In this document: one piece after another, positions 54,998 to 63,602 of the stretch
How the letters are laid out: every line of letters begins with the position of its first letter
Position numbering within the stretch: position 1 is the stretch's first letter
From: JBBQYD01 sp942493075
GTDB lineage: Bacteria > Verrucomicrobiota > Verrucomicrobiia > Limisphaerales > UBA8199
Direction: 5' to 3'
DNA length: 64,000 nucleotides
Assembly (NCBI GenBank): GCA_942493075.1
Contig: OW818681.1
Location: forward strand, 3,410,001-3,474,000
Notes under the pieces: model-generated
Told to the model about the DNA's origin: nothing
Seen by the model: the letters and a program-made list of their open reading frames with translations, nothing else
Databases searched by the model: none
Translations under genes and position numbers: made by a program

Positions 54998-56212
54998 ATG
55001 AGCAAGAACGAAAACCTTAATACTAATCCAGATCAGCCGGCGGCACCTGGCCGTCATCGGGTTCGTCGCGGATTGCCCTGGATAGGGCTCCTGCTGCTGG
55101 TAGGGCTCATCGTTGCCGGGCTTTGGCCCAAACCGGTGCCGGTCGAAATCGCTCAGGCAACTGTCGGACCGCTCAGGGCCACCGTTACAGAGGAAGGCAA
55201 AACCCGAATCCGCCAGCGTTTTGTTGTTTCCACTCCATTTGCGGGTCAATTGCGACGCATCGGTTTTAAAGCGGGGGCGGAAATGAAAGCCGGAGAAACG
55301 GTGGTGGCAGTTATTGATCCCCTGCCCCCTGCTCCGTTGGACGCACGCGTGCGTGCTCTGACGGAGGCCCGCCGGGATGTCGCTGCCGCCAACCTGGAGA
55401 AGGCGCGCGCCTCTCAGGAGTTCGCTGCAAGCGAACTCAAACGATTCGATCGGCTCTTCGCGGACAAGACCATCTCGGTACAGGAACTGGAGGGTGCTCA
55501 GTGGCGCGAGAAAAACGCAGCCAAAGAGCTTTCTGCGGCTCAAAGCACTCTGCGCCAGGTGGAGGCTGAACTCGCCGAGTTTGCTGTCAGGAACGATGCT
55601 GCTCCACGTGCTCCATTGGAGATTTTAGCTCCCGCTTCAGGGCGCGTGCTCCGCGTCCTGGAAGAAAACGCGCGCGTCGTGGCCGCCGGCACGCCGTTGG
55701 TGGAGATAGGCGATCCCGCCGAATTGGAGATTGTGATCGACGTCCTTTCACGTGACGGAGCCGCCCTGACTCCAGGCACCCCGGTAGAGCTTGAGCAATG
55801 GGGCGGCGGGCCACCGTTGGAAGCCCGCGTGCGGTTAATTGAACCGGCAGCGTTTACCAAGATCTCCGCGCTCGGTGTCGAAGAGCAACGAGTCAATGTG
55901 ATCGCTGACCTGATCACGCCCCTGGAAAAGCGGGCCGGTTTGGGGGATAACTTCCGCGTGGATGCCCACATCGTAGTCTGGCGTTCTGAGGAGGCACTAA
56001 AGGTCCCCACCGGCGCGCTGTTCCGGAAGGGTGAAGCATGGGCCGCGTTTAAAGTTATCGATGGCCGGGCTCAACTTCAGATGGTCGAGGCAGGCCGGTC
56101 CAGCGGCACAGAAACCCACGTGTTAAGCGGATTGAAAGCCGGTGACGCGGTGATCCTTTATCCGAGCAGCCGGGTGCAGAATGGGGTGCGCATCAAGAAA
56201 CTGGAGCTCTGA
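54998..56212 (+). CDS. HlyD/MacA-type periplasmic adaptor protein
   Basis: A 404-residue adaptor from ATG 54998 (AGGA 10 nt upstream). It has one N-terminal membrane segment (GLPWIGLLLLVGLIVAGLW), a beta-barrel and lipoyl part (GQLRRIGFKAGAEMKAGETV), a hairpin of two long helices at about 110-195 (ARRDVAAANLEKARASQEFA and AQWREKNAAKELSAAQSTLR), and a second lipoyl half (LEILAPASGRVLRVLEENAR). It connects the FtsX permease to the outer membrane. Third gene of the operon. Confidence 0.9.
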   Translation: MSKNENLNTNPDQPAAPGRHRVRRGLPWIGLLLLVGLIVAGLWPKPVPVEIAQATVGPLRATVTEEGKTRIRQRFVVSTPFAGQLRRIGFKAGAEMKAGETVVAVIDPLPPAPLDARVRALTEARRDVAAANLEKARASQEFAASELKRFDRLFADKTISVQELEGAQWREKNAAKELSAAQSTLRQVEAELAEFAVRNDAAPRAPLEILAPASGRVLRVLEENARVVAAGTPLVEIGDPAELEIVIDVLSRDGAALTPGTPVELEQWGGGPPLEARVRLIEPAAFTKISALGVEEQRVNVIADLITPLEKRAGLGDNFRVDAHIVVWRSEEALKVPTGALFRKGEAWAAFKVIDGRAQLQMVEAGRSSGTETHVLSGLKAGDAVILYPSSRVQNGVRIKKLEL

Positions 56213-56308
56213 AAAGAGGTCGGAGGTCGGTGTCTCGCGGATCTGAGCTCCCGCCGTGCGCCGTTCAATGATATTGACGCGACGGGGTCGCTTCGAAAAA
56301 CTGCCGGT

Positions 56309-57571
56309 ATGCATGTCCCTGCCTACGCTCTTCGAATCGCGGCCCAGGTCTTTGTGATCGCCCTGTCCTGCTGCAGCATGTGCCAGGGTCAGGACCAACC
56401 GGTCGATCTCCGTTCCGCAATCGCCAAGCACCGTAAAGGAGTGTTGGAAATCCGTACCACGCCGAACACTGAGATTCAGGTAGAGCAACAGCGCCATGAA
56501 TTCTGGTTCGGAGCGGCCCTGGCAAATCAGGCCTTCGAAGGTCGCATGCCCGAAAGTGATCGCGAGAAGTACCTGGCGGTTTTCCTGACGAACTTCAACT
56601 CCGCTGTCACAGAAAATGCCCTCAAATGGCACGACATGGAGCGCCAGAAAGGAAAGGTCAAATACACCACAGTGGACAGCATCCTGAAATGGACCGATCA
56701 GAATAAGATCCCCCTGCGTGGACATAACATTTTCTGGGGTGTTCCTGATCAGGTTCAGGGTTGGCTGAAGGAGTTGCCAGATGATGCGTTCCGCGAAGCT
56801 CTCAGAAATCGAGCCCTGGACATCGGACGCCGGTATAAAGGTCGGTTCGCCGAGTATGACCTCAACAACGAGATGATCCATGGGAACTACTATGAAGAAC
56901 GTTTAGGGCCGGATATCACCCGGGAAATGACACGTTGGGTTCACGAAGGTGATCCAGACGCAAAGCTGTTCCTCAATGACTACAACATCCTCACTGGGGT
57001 TAAGCTGGAGGATTATACTAGACACATTCGCACCCTGCTGGATCAAAAGGTGCCGATTGCCGGGATCGGTGTTCAAGGGCATCTCCATGGAGAAAGTTTC
57101 GATCGCGCGAAACTCCATGATGCCCTTCGAAAGCTATCCGAGTTTAACCTGCCAATCCGCGTCACCGAGTTCAACATGCCTGGGCAAACCTCAAAGTTTT
57201 ACAAGGATCGCTCTTCCCGGCTGTCTGAAGCCGAAGAGGATGCCAAGGCCCGCGAGTTGGTTGATTACTACCGCATCTGTTTTTCGTATCCGCGCGTGGA
57301 AGGGATTTTGATGTGGGGCTTCTGGGAAGGTGCTAATTGGATTCCCGTTTCCTCTCTGTACAAACGGGATTGGACCCCTTTACCGGCGGCCAAGGCCTAT
57401 CAGAACCTCATTCACAGAGAATGGTGGACCCGTTTTTCAGGCAAGACCGATGCCCAAGGCCGATGTGAGGTTCCGGCGTTCTACGGCGAACATAAGATCA
57501 GAGCAGGCGATAAATCCGTGCGGGTGACCCTGCGCAAGAGCGAGGGACGAAAAGTCATCGACCTCCACTGA
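56309..57571 (+). CDS. Secreted GH10 endo-1,4-beta-xylanase
   Basis: A 420-residue enzyme. Signal peptide RIAAQVFVIALSCCSMCQG, with a possible lipobox-like Cys pair. The GH10 barrel follows with FGAALANQAFEG, FNSAVTENALKWHDMERQKG (conserved N/E/N-K-W), RGHNIFWGVPDQVQGW. The acid/base is E188 in YDLNNEMIHGNYYEE and the nucleophile E287 in RVTEFNMPGQTS; both motifs differ from the common DVVNE and TELD. MWGFWEGANWIP is the end of the barrel. The last 60 residues form a small extra beta domain (GRCEVPAFYGEHKIRAGDKS). It hydrolyses xylan or a related glycan. It starts about 97 nt after the efflux operon. Confidence 0.9.
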   Translation: MHVPAYALRIAAQVFVIALSCCSMCQGQDQPVDLRSAIAKHRKGVLEIRTTPNTEIQVEQQRHEFWFGAALANQAFEGRMPESDREKYLAVFLTNFNSAVTENALKWHDMERQKGKVKYTTVDSILKWTDQNKIPLRGHNIFWGVPDQVQGWLKELPDDAFREALRNRALDIGRRYKGRFAEYDLNNEMIHGNYYEERLGPDITREMTRWVHEGDPDAKLFLNDYNILTGVKLEDYTRHIRTLLDQKVPIAGIGVQGHLHGESFDRAKLHDALRKLSEFNLPIRVTEFNMPGQTSKFYKDRSSRLSEAEEDAKARELVDYYRICFSYPRVEGILMWGFWEGANWIPVSSLYKRDWTPLPAAKAYQNLIHREWWTRFSGKTDAQGRCEVPAFYGEHKIRAGDKSVRVTLRKSEGRKVIDLH

Positions 57572-57600
57572 TCTGAGCTGGCGAAGAAGTGACTATTTCA

Positions 57601-57690
57601 TCAGCGTGCATCTGCGCCATCTGCGGGCACAGAAGCTGGCAGCCCTAATCCACAGATCACACAGATTCACGCAGATAAGGATCTGCAAAG
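57601..57690. repeat. Degenerate intergenic repeat (CGCAGAT type)
   Basis: ATCTGCGCCATCTGCGGG at 57609-57626 faces ACACAGATTCACGCAGAT near 57660-57677, giving inverted ATCTGCG arms. It resembles the common dispersed intergenic repeats of environmental bacteria (from memory). It sits between the xylanase and the tRNA gene. Confidence 0.45.
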
Positions 57691-57776
57691 GGACGAGGCG
57701 TAAGGCGTAGATTTGATCGAAAGCTTGAATTGACAACCCGTCCCCCACGAGTAGCATAGGCGAGTAACTGCCGGAC

Positions 57777-57851
57777 GGCGCGTTCGTCTATCGGCTAGGA
57801 CACGGCCCTCTCAAGGCTGAAAGACGGGTTCGATTCCCGTACGCGCTACCA
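57777..57851 (+). tRNA. tRNA-Glu (anticodon CUC), CCA encoded
   Basis: The cloverleaf folds: acceptor GGCGCGT (57777-57783) with ACGCGCT (57841-57847, one G-U end pair), anticodon stem CGGCC/GGCTG around loop CTCTCAA (anticodon CTC, codon GAG), T stem ACGGG/CCCGT around TTCGATT, and an encoded CCA at 57849-57851. Confidence 0.95.
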
Positions 57852-57899
57852 TTCTGTGTTGCCGAACAACTGAAACCCAAGAAGCGGCTGCAATCATTT

Positions 57900-58145
57900 A
57901 TGAACGAGTCCGGAATCGAAGCCCAAACCCTTGTCGATTATGGAACCGATAGCATCTCCGCTTTCATCATCCTGGCGACTTGCGCCCTGATTGTGCTCGC
58001 ACCTTCTATCTACGCCACCTTGCGCTGTGTTAAGGACTCCCGGAAAGGGCTGAAACTGGTTTATCCGCTGCTGGTTATCTGGATGTTACCCATTTTAGGG
58101 GCCATTGTAGTACTCTTGTCGATGCGTCGCCGAACCTCCGAATGA
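57900..58145 (+). CDS. Small membrane protein, two TM segments (PLDc_N-like)
   Basis: An 81-residue protein with two hydrophobic segments (about residues 20-40, FIILATCALIVLAPSIYATL, and 54-73, YPLLVIWMLPILGAIVVLL) and a short basic end RRRTSE. The pattern of a small membrane protein with a charged loop and ...LPILGAIVVLL is like the phospholipase D N-terminal-type membrane peptides. It follows the tRNA gene by 48 nt. Its stop overlaps the ATG of the next frame (ATGA). Confidence 0.6.
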   Translation: MNESGIEAQTLVDYGTDSISAFIILATCALIVLAPSIYATLRCVKDSRKGLKLVYPLLVIWMLPILGAIVVLLSMRRRTSE

Positions 58146-58333
58146 CGAGCAGAATGAGTCATCATCTTCTTGCGGCAAATCGAAATCGAAATTGCCTAGT
58201 TTACGGTTGTTGTCTGGTCTCGGTGATTGCAGGTGGTCTCTTGTGGCGCTCTTCCCCAATTCCTTTGTCGGCCGCTTTGGTGCTCGAAAGTGTTTTCAAC
58301 TGGCCTGATTACTCCGCCTACGCTATCCGTTGA
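58142..58333 (+). CDS. Short membrane protein, possible truncated DUF2809 protein
   Basis: A 63-codon frame coupled by ATGA overlap to the previous gene. It has one hydrophobic segment and the string GGLLWRSSPIPLSAALV, which recalls the start of DUF2809 proteins (GL..R....P). The rest of such a domain (about 60 more residues) is missing, so it would be truncated. Weak evidence. Confidence 0.3.
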   Translation: MTSRMSHHLLAANRNRNCLVYGCCLVSVIAGGLLWRSSPIPLSAALVLESVFNWPDYSAYAIR

Positions 58334-58715
58334 CGTACAAGGAAAGAATTGCCCGGTGCCTGACTTTTTTTGCCCTTGCTCCGCGCATCTGCCCGACACT
58401 TTTGATCACACCCAGCGAGAACGGCACTTGCATGCTGCGCGTCCGGTGTCCCCTCTCTTGTCTTAATACGAGGCGGCCTGCGGAGATTCCGGAGCCCCTC
58501 CCTTGAACGGCCGTAAAAAACTGCCGGCACGCTTCCTGTAATGATGTCTCTGCTCAGTAAAGGCTCAGTAATGAAGTGGCCACAGACCTTGCGGCCGCTT
58601 ACTGATTCTAATCCCAATGTAGCTTAGCGACACAGGAACAAATCGTTGGATTCATTGCAGAAAGAAGATTTTCACAAAGCACCAAAGTTGTTGGCCTGAC
58701 ACTTGCTATTGCGCC
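58334..58715. other. Intergenic region
   Basis: These 382 nt carry no convincing gene. The 14-nt GGCCTGACACTTGC shared with the hairpin at 25960-25997 lies at 58693-58706, about 10 nt before the next start codon. The promoter of the collagen/kelch gene should lie here. Confidence 0.5.
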
Positions 58716-61697
58716 ATGTCGTCTTTGATGACGATAACGATGTGCCCGCAAATTTTGAAGCGAACGCGAGCCACCAGGGCTGCCGTGTTGTTGGTCAGTT
58801 TCCTGACGCCGATGTTCATCGCCGCGGCGGATCCAGGCATCCTCAGCCACCAAGGCAAGCTTACTGTCCGAGGTACCAACTTCACTGGGACTGCATTGTT
58901 CAAGTTCGCGTTGGTCGCGCCGGACGGAACCAACGGCACGCAGACGCTTTGGAGCCACGACAACAGCGCGGTGAACGGCAATCCACCCATCGGCCCAGCC
59001 ATTCCGATTGCGGTCACGCGCGGCATCTATTCGGTCGACTTGGGCGACGTGGCGGTGTCGAACATGACGCACTCCATTCCGGCCAGTGTGTTCACCAATC
59101 CGGCCATCTGGTTGCGCGTTTGGGTGGACGACGGTGTCAATGGCGCACAACAGTTGATTCCCGACAGGCGTGTTACGGCAGCAGGTTACGCCTTGGTAGC
59201 CGGCAGCGTGATGGCGGGCGGGTATTCGGAAACGGACCCCGCGTTTACTGCCAGCGCAGCAGCTAACATTCAAAATGCCGACATCACTAACTGGAACACC
59301 AAAATAGGTTTACCCGGCCCGCAAGGTCCTCAAGGTATTCAGGGTCCTCCAGGTGAAATCGGCCCCCAAGGCCCGCAAGGCATCCCCGGTCCGGTGGGTG
59401 AGATGGGTCCGCAAGGCCCCGCTGGACTCGACGGCACCAACGGATTAACCGGCGCTACGGGTCCCCAAGGCCCGCAAGGCATTCAAGGCCCAATTGGATT
59501 AACAGGCGACACTGGCCCGCAAGGTCCTCAAGGCATTCAGGGTCTCCCAGGTGAGGTCGGTCCCCAGGGCCCGCAGGGCATCCCCGGTCCAGTGGGTGAG
59601 ATGGGGCCGCAAGGCCCCGCCGGACTCGACGGCACCAACGGATTAACCGGCGCTACGGGCCCGCAAGGCCCGCAAGGCATTCAAGGCCCAATTGGATTAA
59701 CAGGCGACACTGGCCCGCAAGGTCCTCAAGGTATTCAGGGTCTCCCAGGTGAGATCGGTCCCCAAGGCCCGCAGGGCATTCCCGGCCCGGTGGGTGATAT
59801 GGGTCCGCAAGGCCCCCCCGGCCTTGATGGCACCAACGGATTAACCGGCGCTACGGGTCCCACTGGCCCCCAGGGTCCGGATGGCATCCAAGGCCCAATC
59901 GGATTGACAGGCGACACAGGCCCGCAGGGTCCTCAAGGCATTCAGGGTCTCCCAGGTGAGATCGGTCCCCAAGGCCCCCAGGGTCCGGATGGCATCCAAG
60001 GCCCGATCGGATTGACAGGCGAAACAGGCCCGCAAGGCCCTCAAGGCATTCAAGGTCTCCCAGGTGAGATCGGTCCCCAAGGCCCGCAGGGCATTCCAGG
60101 TCCGGTGGGTGATATGGGTCCGCAAGGCCCCGCTGGACTCGATGGCACCAACGGATTAACCGGCGCTACGGGTCCCACTGGCCCCCAGGGTCCGGATGGC
60201 ATCCAAGGCCCAATCGGATTGACAGGCGACACAGGCCCGCAAGGTCCTCAAGGTATTCAGGGTCTCCCAGGTGAGATCGGTGCCCAAGGCCCGCAGGGCA
60301 TTCCCGGTCCGGTGGGTGATACGGGTCCGCAAGGCCCCGCTGGACTCGATGGCACCAACGGGGCCAGTCCATTTGCGCTGAACGGGACGAACGCAGTCTA
60401 TGCCGTCGGCAACGTCGGCATTGGTGTGGCCAATCCAGTTCATGCCCTCGAGGTGGCCGGCAATATCCATTTGTCCGGTGTTCTTTTAGGCGACGGATCC
60501 GGCTTGACCAATCTCCCCAGGCCTGCGGTGGAAGCGGCGACGCCCTCCGGGACCATGTTGGTTTCGACTCTGGCCCATGACACGGATTTACTGGCCCGAG
60601 GGTATCGCTACACTATGGCGGTACCAGCGCCTGCCTGGGTGAATGGCACTTCGTCCAATGGCCCCACCGCCCGAACCGGCCACACGGCGGTTTGGGACGG
60701 GCAGCAGATGGTGATTTGGGGCGGAAAACTGGCGGCAGGGACTTTTTCAGCCGCAGGAGCACGCTACCAGCCCGACACGGATTCCTGGACTACCCTCTCA
60801 ACGATCGGCGCGCCCACGGCCCGCAGCGGGCACAGGGCAGTCTGGACGGGGAGCGAGATGATCGTTTGGGGTGGGTCCGACCTGTCCGGTTTTCTGGGGA
60901 ACGGAGGCCGGTTCGCACCGCTGAGCCAGGGCTGGATTCCGACCACTACCAACGGAGCCCCGGCGGCACGGGATGGTCACGTCGCACTGTGGACTGGAAA
61001 CCGGATGTTGATCTGGGGCGGGCGGAATAGCACAGGACTGTTGGCGGACGGCGCCTTGTATGACGCGGTGCTTGACCAGTGGACTCCCCTGAATGTGCCG
61101 AATGCTCCTGAAGCACGCCTCGGCGCGGCGGCGGCATGGACTGGCGACAGGTTGCTGATTTGGGGCGGCACGGGCGTGAGTGGTGATCTTCAATCCGGCG
61201 CGCAACTCCTTTTCAACAACGGCACCCCGACAACGTGGATGCCCCTGTCCACGCTTAACGCGCCGGACGCACGCACGGGACACACCCTCGTCTGGACTGG
61301 CGCGAGAATGATCGTCTGGGGCGGCGCAAGTGGCGGAGTTCCCCTGGCAGGTGGCGCAGCGTATGATCCCGCATCAGATTTATGGGAAACGCTCTCCACC
61401 ACGAATGCCCCCAGCGCGCGGTTCAATCACACGGCCACCTGGACGGGAACCGAGATGCTGATCCTGGGTGGAACGGGAGGGACGGGTGATCTGGCATCGG
61501 GCGCGGCATATGATCCCGCGTCGGGAGTTTGGCGGACGTTGAGCGGCCTCGGCAATCCGCTCGCTCGCAGTGAGCACACAACAATCTGGACCGACACCGA
61601 GGTGCTGGTTTTTGGAGGGCGCTCCAACGGCACGCCCATCAATTCTCTTCAACGACTGGTGCCGCAGCCGGCCTGGCATTTTTATCGAAAGCTTTGA
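58716..61697 (+). CDS. Secreted protein with collagen-like stalk and kelch propeller
   Basis: A 993-residue protein. Signal peptide RATRAAVLLVSFLTPMFIAA (start at 58716 or 58740). Residues about 40-190 form an N-terminal domain (DPGILSHQGKLTVRGTNFTG) similar to the start of the third protein of this cluster. Residues about 200-549 are an uninterrupted run of Gly-X-Y triplets (GPQGPQGIQGPPGE...), long enough for a trimeric collagen-like stalk. Then comes a short tail-fibre-like segment (NVGIGVANPVHALEVAGNIH), followed by about seven kelch blades (WDGQQMVIWGG, WTGSEMIVWGG, WTGNRMLIWGG, WTGDRLLIWGG, WTGARMIVWGG, WTGTEMLILGG). It is probably a surface or matrix protein. The next gene is 58 nt downstream. 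Confidence 0.88.
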   Translation: MSSLMTITMCPQILKRTRATRAAVLLVSFLTPMFIAAADPGILSHQGKLTVRGTNFTGTALFKFALVAPDGTNGTQTLWSHDNSAVNGNPPIGPAIPIAVTRGIYSVDLGDVAVSNMTHSIPASVFTNPAIWLRVWVDDGVNGAQQLIPDRRVTAAGYALVAGSVMAGGYSETDPAFTASAAANIQNADITNWNTKIGLPGPQGPQGIQGPPGEIGPQGPQGIPGPVGEMGPQGPAGLDGTNGLTGATGPQGPQGIQGPIGLTGDTGPQGPQGIQGLPGEVGPQGPQGIPGPVGEMGPQGPAGLDGTNGLTGATGPQGPQGIQGPIGLTGDTGPQGPQGIQGLPGEIGPQGPQGIPGPVGDMGPQGPPGLDGTNGLTGATGPTGPQGPDGIQGPIGLTGDTGPQGPQGIQGLPGEIGPQGPQGPDGIQGPIGLTGETGPQGPQGIQGLPGEIGPQGPQGIPGPVGDMGPQGPAGLDGTNGLTGATGPTGPQGPDGIQGPIGLTGDTGPQGPQGIQGLPGEIGAQGPQGIPGPVGDTGPQGPAGLDGTNGASPFALNGTNAVYAVGNVGIGVANPVHALEVAGNIHLSGVLLGDGSGLTNLPRPAVEAATPSGTMLVSTLAHDTDLLARGYRYTMAVPAPAWVNGTSSNGPTARTGHTAVWDGQQMVIWGGKLAAGTFSAAGARYQPDTDSWTTLSTIGAPTARSGHRAVWTGSEMIVWGGSDLSGFLGNGGRFAPLSQGWIPTTTNGAPAARDGHVALWTGNRMLIWGGRNSTGLLADGALYDAVLDQWTPLNVPNAPEARLGAAAAWTGDRLLIWGGTGVSGDLQSGAQLLFNNGTPTTWMPLSTLNAPDARTGHTLVWTGARMIVWGGASGGVPLAGGAAYDPASDLWETLSTTNAPSARFNHTATWTGTEMLILGGTGGTGDLASGAAYDPASGVWRTLSGLGNPLARSEHTTIWTDTEVLVFGGRSNGTPINSLQRLVPQPAWHFYRKL
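59316..60362 (+). repeat. Tandem repeat encoding the collagen-like region (198-207 bp unit)
   Basis: Identical landmarks (GGCCCGCAAGGTCCTCAAGG) recur at 59316, 59514, 59712 and 59919, giving 198-bp steps with one 207-bp step where an extra triplet group appears. Each unit encodes 22 or 23 Gly-X-Y triplets. Such near-identical units allow the stalk length to change by recombination. Confidence 0.88.
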
Positions 61698-61755
61698 AAT
61701 TGAATCCCAATCCATACCGTGCCACCCCGGCAGTATCAGGAGGTCAAATCATCCT

Positions 61756-63585
61756 ATGAAATTCTTTCGCTCCCATCGCTGGCTTCGTCCTCCGTCCCTG
61801 GTCATCCGGCATTGGTCCCTTGCCATCACCCTGGCGTCCACGCTTTTGGCAGGCACCTCGGCCCGGGCCCAATGGCTGACCCAATCCCTCAGCCTCAAGA
61901 CTGGGTGGAATGCAGTGTATCTGCACGTGGATGCGTCGCACGACACACTCGACAACCTGGTGGGCGCGGACGTGAATAATCCCATCGAGGAGGTGTGGAT
62001 GTGGCTGCCGGCGCTTTCCACGGCCCAATTCATCCAGTCGCCGCAACAGCCCACGGACACCGGCAGCCAATGGGTGCATTGGAACCGCTCGGAAGCGCCC
62101 TCCGCATCGTTGAGCCGGTTGGTGGGCAATGCGGCGTGCCTGGTCCGGGTAGGCAACGCACCCACCAATTACACATGGACCGTCAAAGGCAAACCGGTCC
62201 CGCCGCGTTATCAGTGGACCACTGGGGGCTTGAACTTCATCGGGTTCCCCACACCTGCAGCGGCGGCACCCACGTTCGAGGATTTTCTGGCGCCAGCCCC
62301 TGAGTTGCGGTTGTCCGGCGAGTTTTATGCCTATCCGGGCGGAAACCTCGGTGCAACCAATCCGGCGCGGGTGTTTGCCTATCGCAACGCGCGTGTCAAC
62401 CGCGGGCAGGCTTTTTGGGTCCGGTCGGGCACCACCTACAACCGGTATTACGGGCCGTTTGAAGTGGTGTTGTCGGATGCGCAGGGCGTTCAATTCGGGA
62501 GTTCGTCGGGCCAGCAAGGGGTTCGGTTGCGGAATCTTACCGCGAGCAGTCTGACCGTCACGCTGAACCTGCTTGATTCCGAAACTCCGCCGACCGGTCA
62601 ATCGGCCATTCTCGGCGCGCCGCCCTTGTTGATTCGGGGCGAGTTGAACATGATTAACCTGACTTACAGCCACACGAACCTCACCGGCCCGCGAAGCTGG
62701 GTCCTGCAACCGGCGGGACAGGTTGGCTCGGAGGTGGAAGTGGTGCTGGGCTTGAACCGATCTCAAATGACAGGTAACACCGGTGCTTTCCATGCTGGCA
62801 TCCTGCGGTTCAGCGATGCAGGCAACCTTGCCCAAGTTGACGTGCCCGTGTCCGCATCAGTCGCGTCGAGGGCCGGGCTTTGGGTCGGCGGCGCCCAAGT
62901 CATGGATGTGCAGCATTACTTGAAGAGCTATCAGCAGAACTCCGAAGGCCAGCCGGTGTTGGACAGCAGCGGGGCTTATCAGTTGACGGGAATCAATACA
63001 AACCTGGGCGGCGCGGCGCGCGCCTTTCCGTTACGGCTCATCCTGCACGACGACGGCAACGGCCAGGCAGTGCTGTTGCAACGAGTTTTCCACGGACTGC
63101 GCGAGGCCACCAACGAAGTTCTGGCCACCCAGGAAACGTTGTTGGACAAGGCCAGCCTCGGCTCCGCCCGGCGCATCTCGGCGGCGCACTTACCCTGGTC
63201 GGCAGCCAATGAGCCGTGGAGTTGCACCGGCCAACTGGCAGAGGGAACGAACCTGACCGTCACCATCGTCGTGGCCCACGATCACCCGGGCAGCAATCCA
63301 TTTCTCCATGCCTATCACCCGGACCACGACAACCTCAACGCCACCTTTGACCAGCCGCTGCCGCAGGGTTTCGAGTCCTATCGGGTGGAACGGCGGATCC
63401 AGCTTTCCGTGGCCCCGCCGCCCAATGATTTCGCCAGCCTGACCCGCAGCAGCCAGTCGTTACTGGGGCTTTACCAGGAAACGCTGACCCTGGCCGGCAA
63501 ACCCGGCGACACTCGAGAATTTCACGCGGAAGGCATCTTCTCCCTCAACCGCATCAGCACCATTTCCGTTCTGACTCAACCCTGA
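61756..63585 (+). CDS. Large secreted protein of unknown function
   Basis: From ATG 61756 the protein has 609 residues; AGGAGG lies at about 61736. Signal peptide LVIRHWSLAITLASTLLAGT followed by ARAQ. The mature part begins with WLTQSLSLKTGWNAVYLHVD, a segment I have seen at the start of secreted Verrucomicrobia proteins, but no named family was recognised. It is beta-rich throughout, with FHAGILRFSDAGNLAQVDVP and HPDHDNLNATFDQPLPQGFE. It lies between the collagen/kelch gene and another secreted gene, so the three likely build one surface structure. Confidence 0.8.
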   Translation: MKFFRSHRWLRPPSLVIRHWSLAITLASTLLAGTSARAQWLTQSLSLKTGWNAVYLHVDASHDTLDNLVGADVNNPIEEVWMWLPALSTAQFIQSPQQPTDTGSQWVHWNRSEAPSASLSRLVGNAACLVRVGNAPTNYTWTVKGKPVPPRYQWTTGGLNFIGFPTPAAAAPTFEDFLAPAPELRLSGEFYAYPGGNLGATNPARVFAYRNARVNRGQAFWVRSGTTYNRYYGPFEVVLSDAQGVQFGSSSGQQGVRLRNLTASSLTVTLNLLDSETPPTGQSAILGAPPLLIRGELNMINLTYSHTNLTGPRSWVLQPAGQVGSEVEVVLGLNRSQMTGNTGAFHAGILRFSDAGNLAQVDVPVSASVASRAGLWVGGAQVMDVQHYLKSYQQNSEGQPVLDSSGAYQLTGINTNLGGAARAFPLRLILHDDGNGQAVLLQRVFHGLREATNEVLATQETLLDKASLGSARRISAAHLPWSAANEPWSCTGQLAEGTNLTVTIVVAHDHPGSNPFLHAYHPDHDNLNATFDQPLPQGFESYRVERRIQLSVAPPPNDFASLTRSSQSLLGLYQETLTLAGKPGDTREFHAEGIFSLNRISTISVLTQP

Positions 63586-63602
63586 ATCCCTTTAAGCCTG
63601 TT

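Noticed and set aside
59316..60362. Regularly spaced direct repeats, considered as a CRISPR array
   Set aside because: The repeats are in frame, encode Gly-X-Y triplets and have no variable spacers; they lie inside one long gene.
59841..60470. Minus-strand open frames rich in Trp, Thr and Leu in the collagen repeat
   Set aside because: By-products of the Gly-X-Y DNA repeat on the other strand.
61744..62835. 363-codon minus-strand open frame
   Set aside because: Antisense to the secreted protein at 61756-63585, which has a ribosome binding site and signal peptide.
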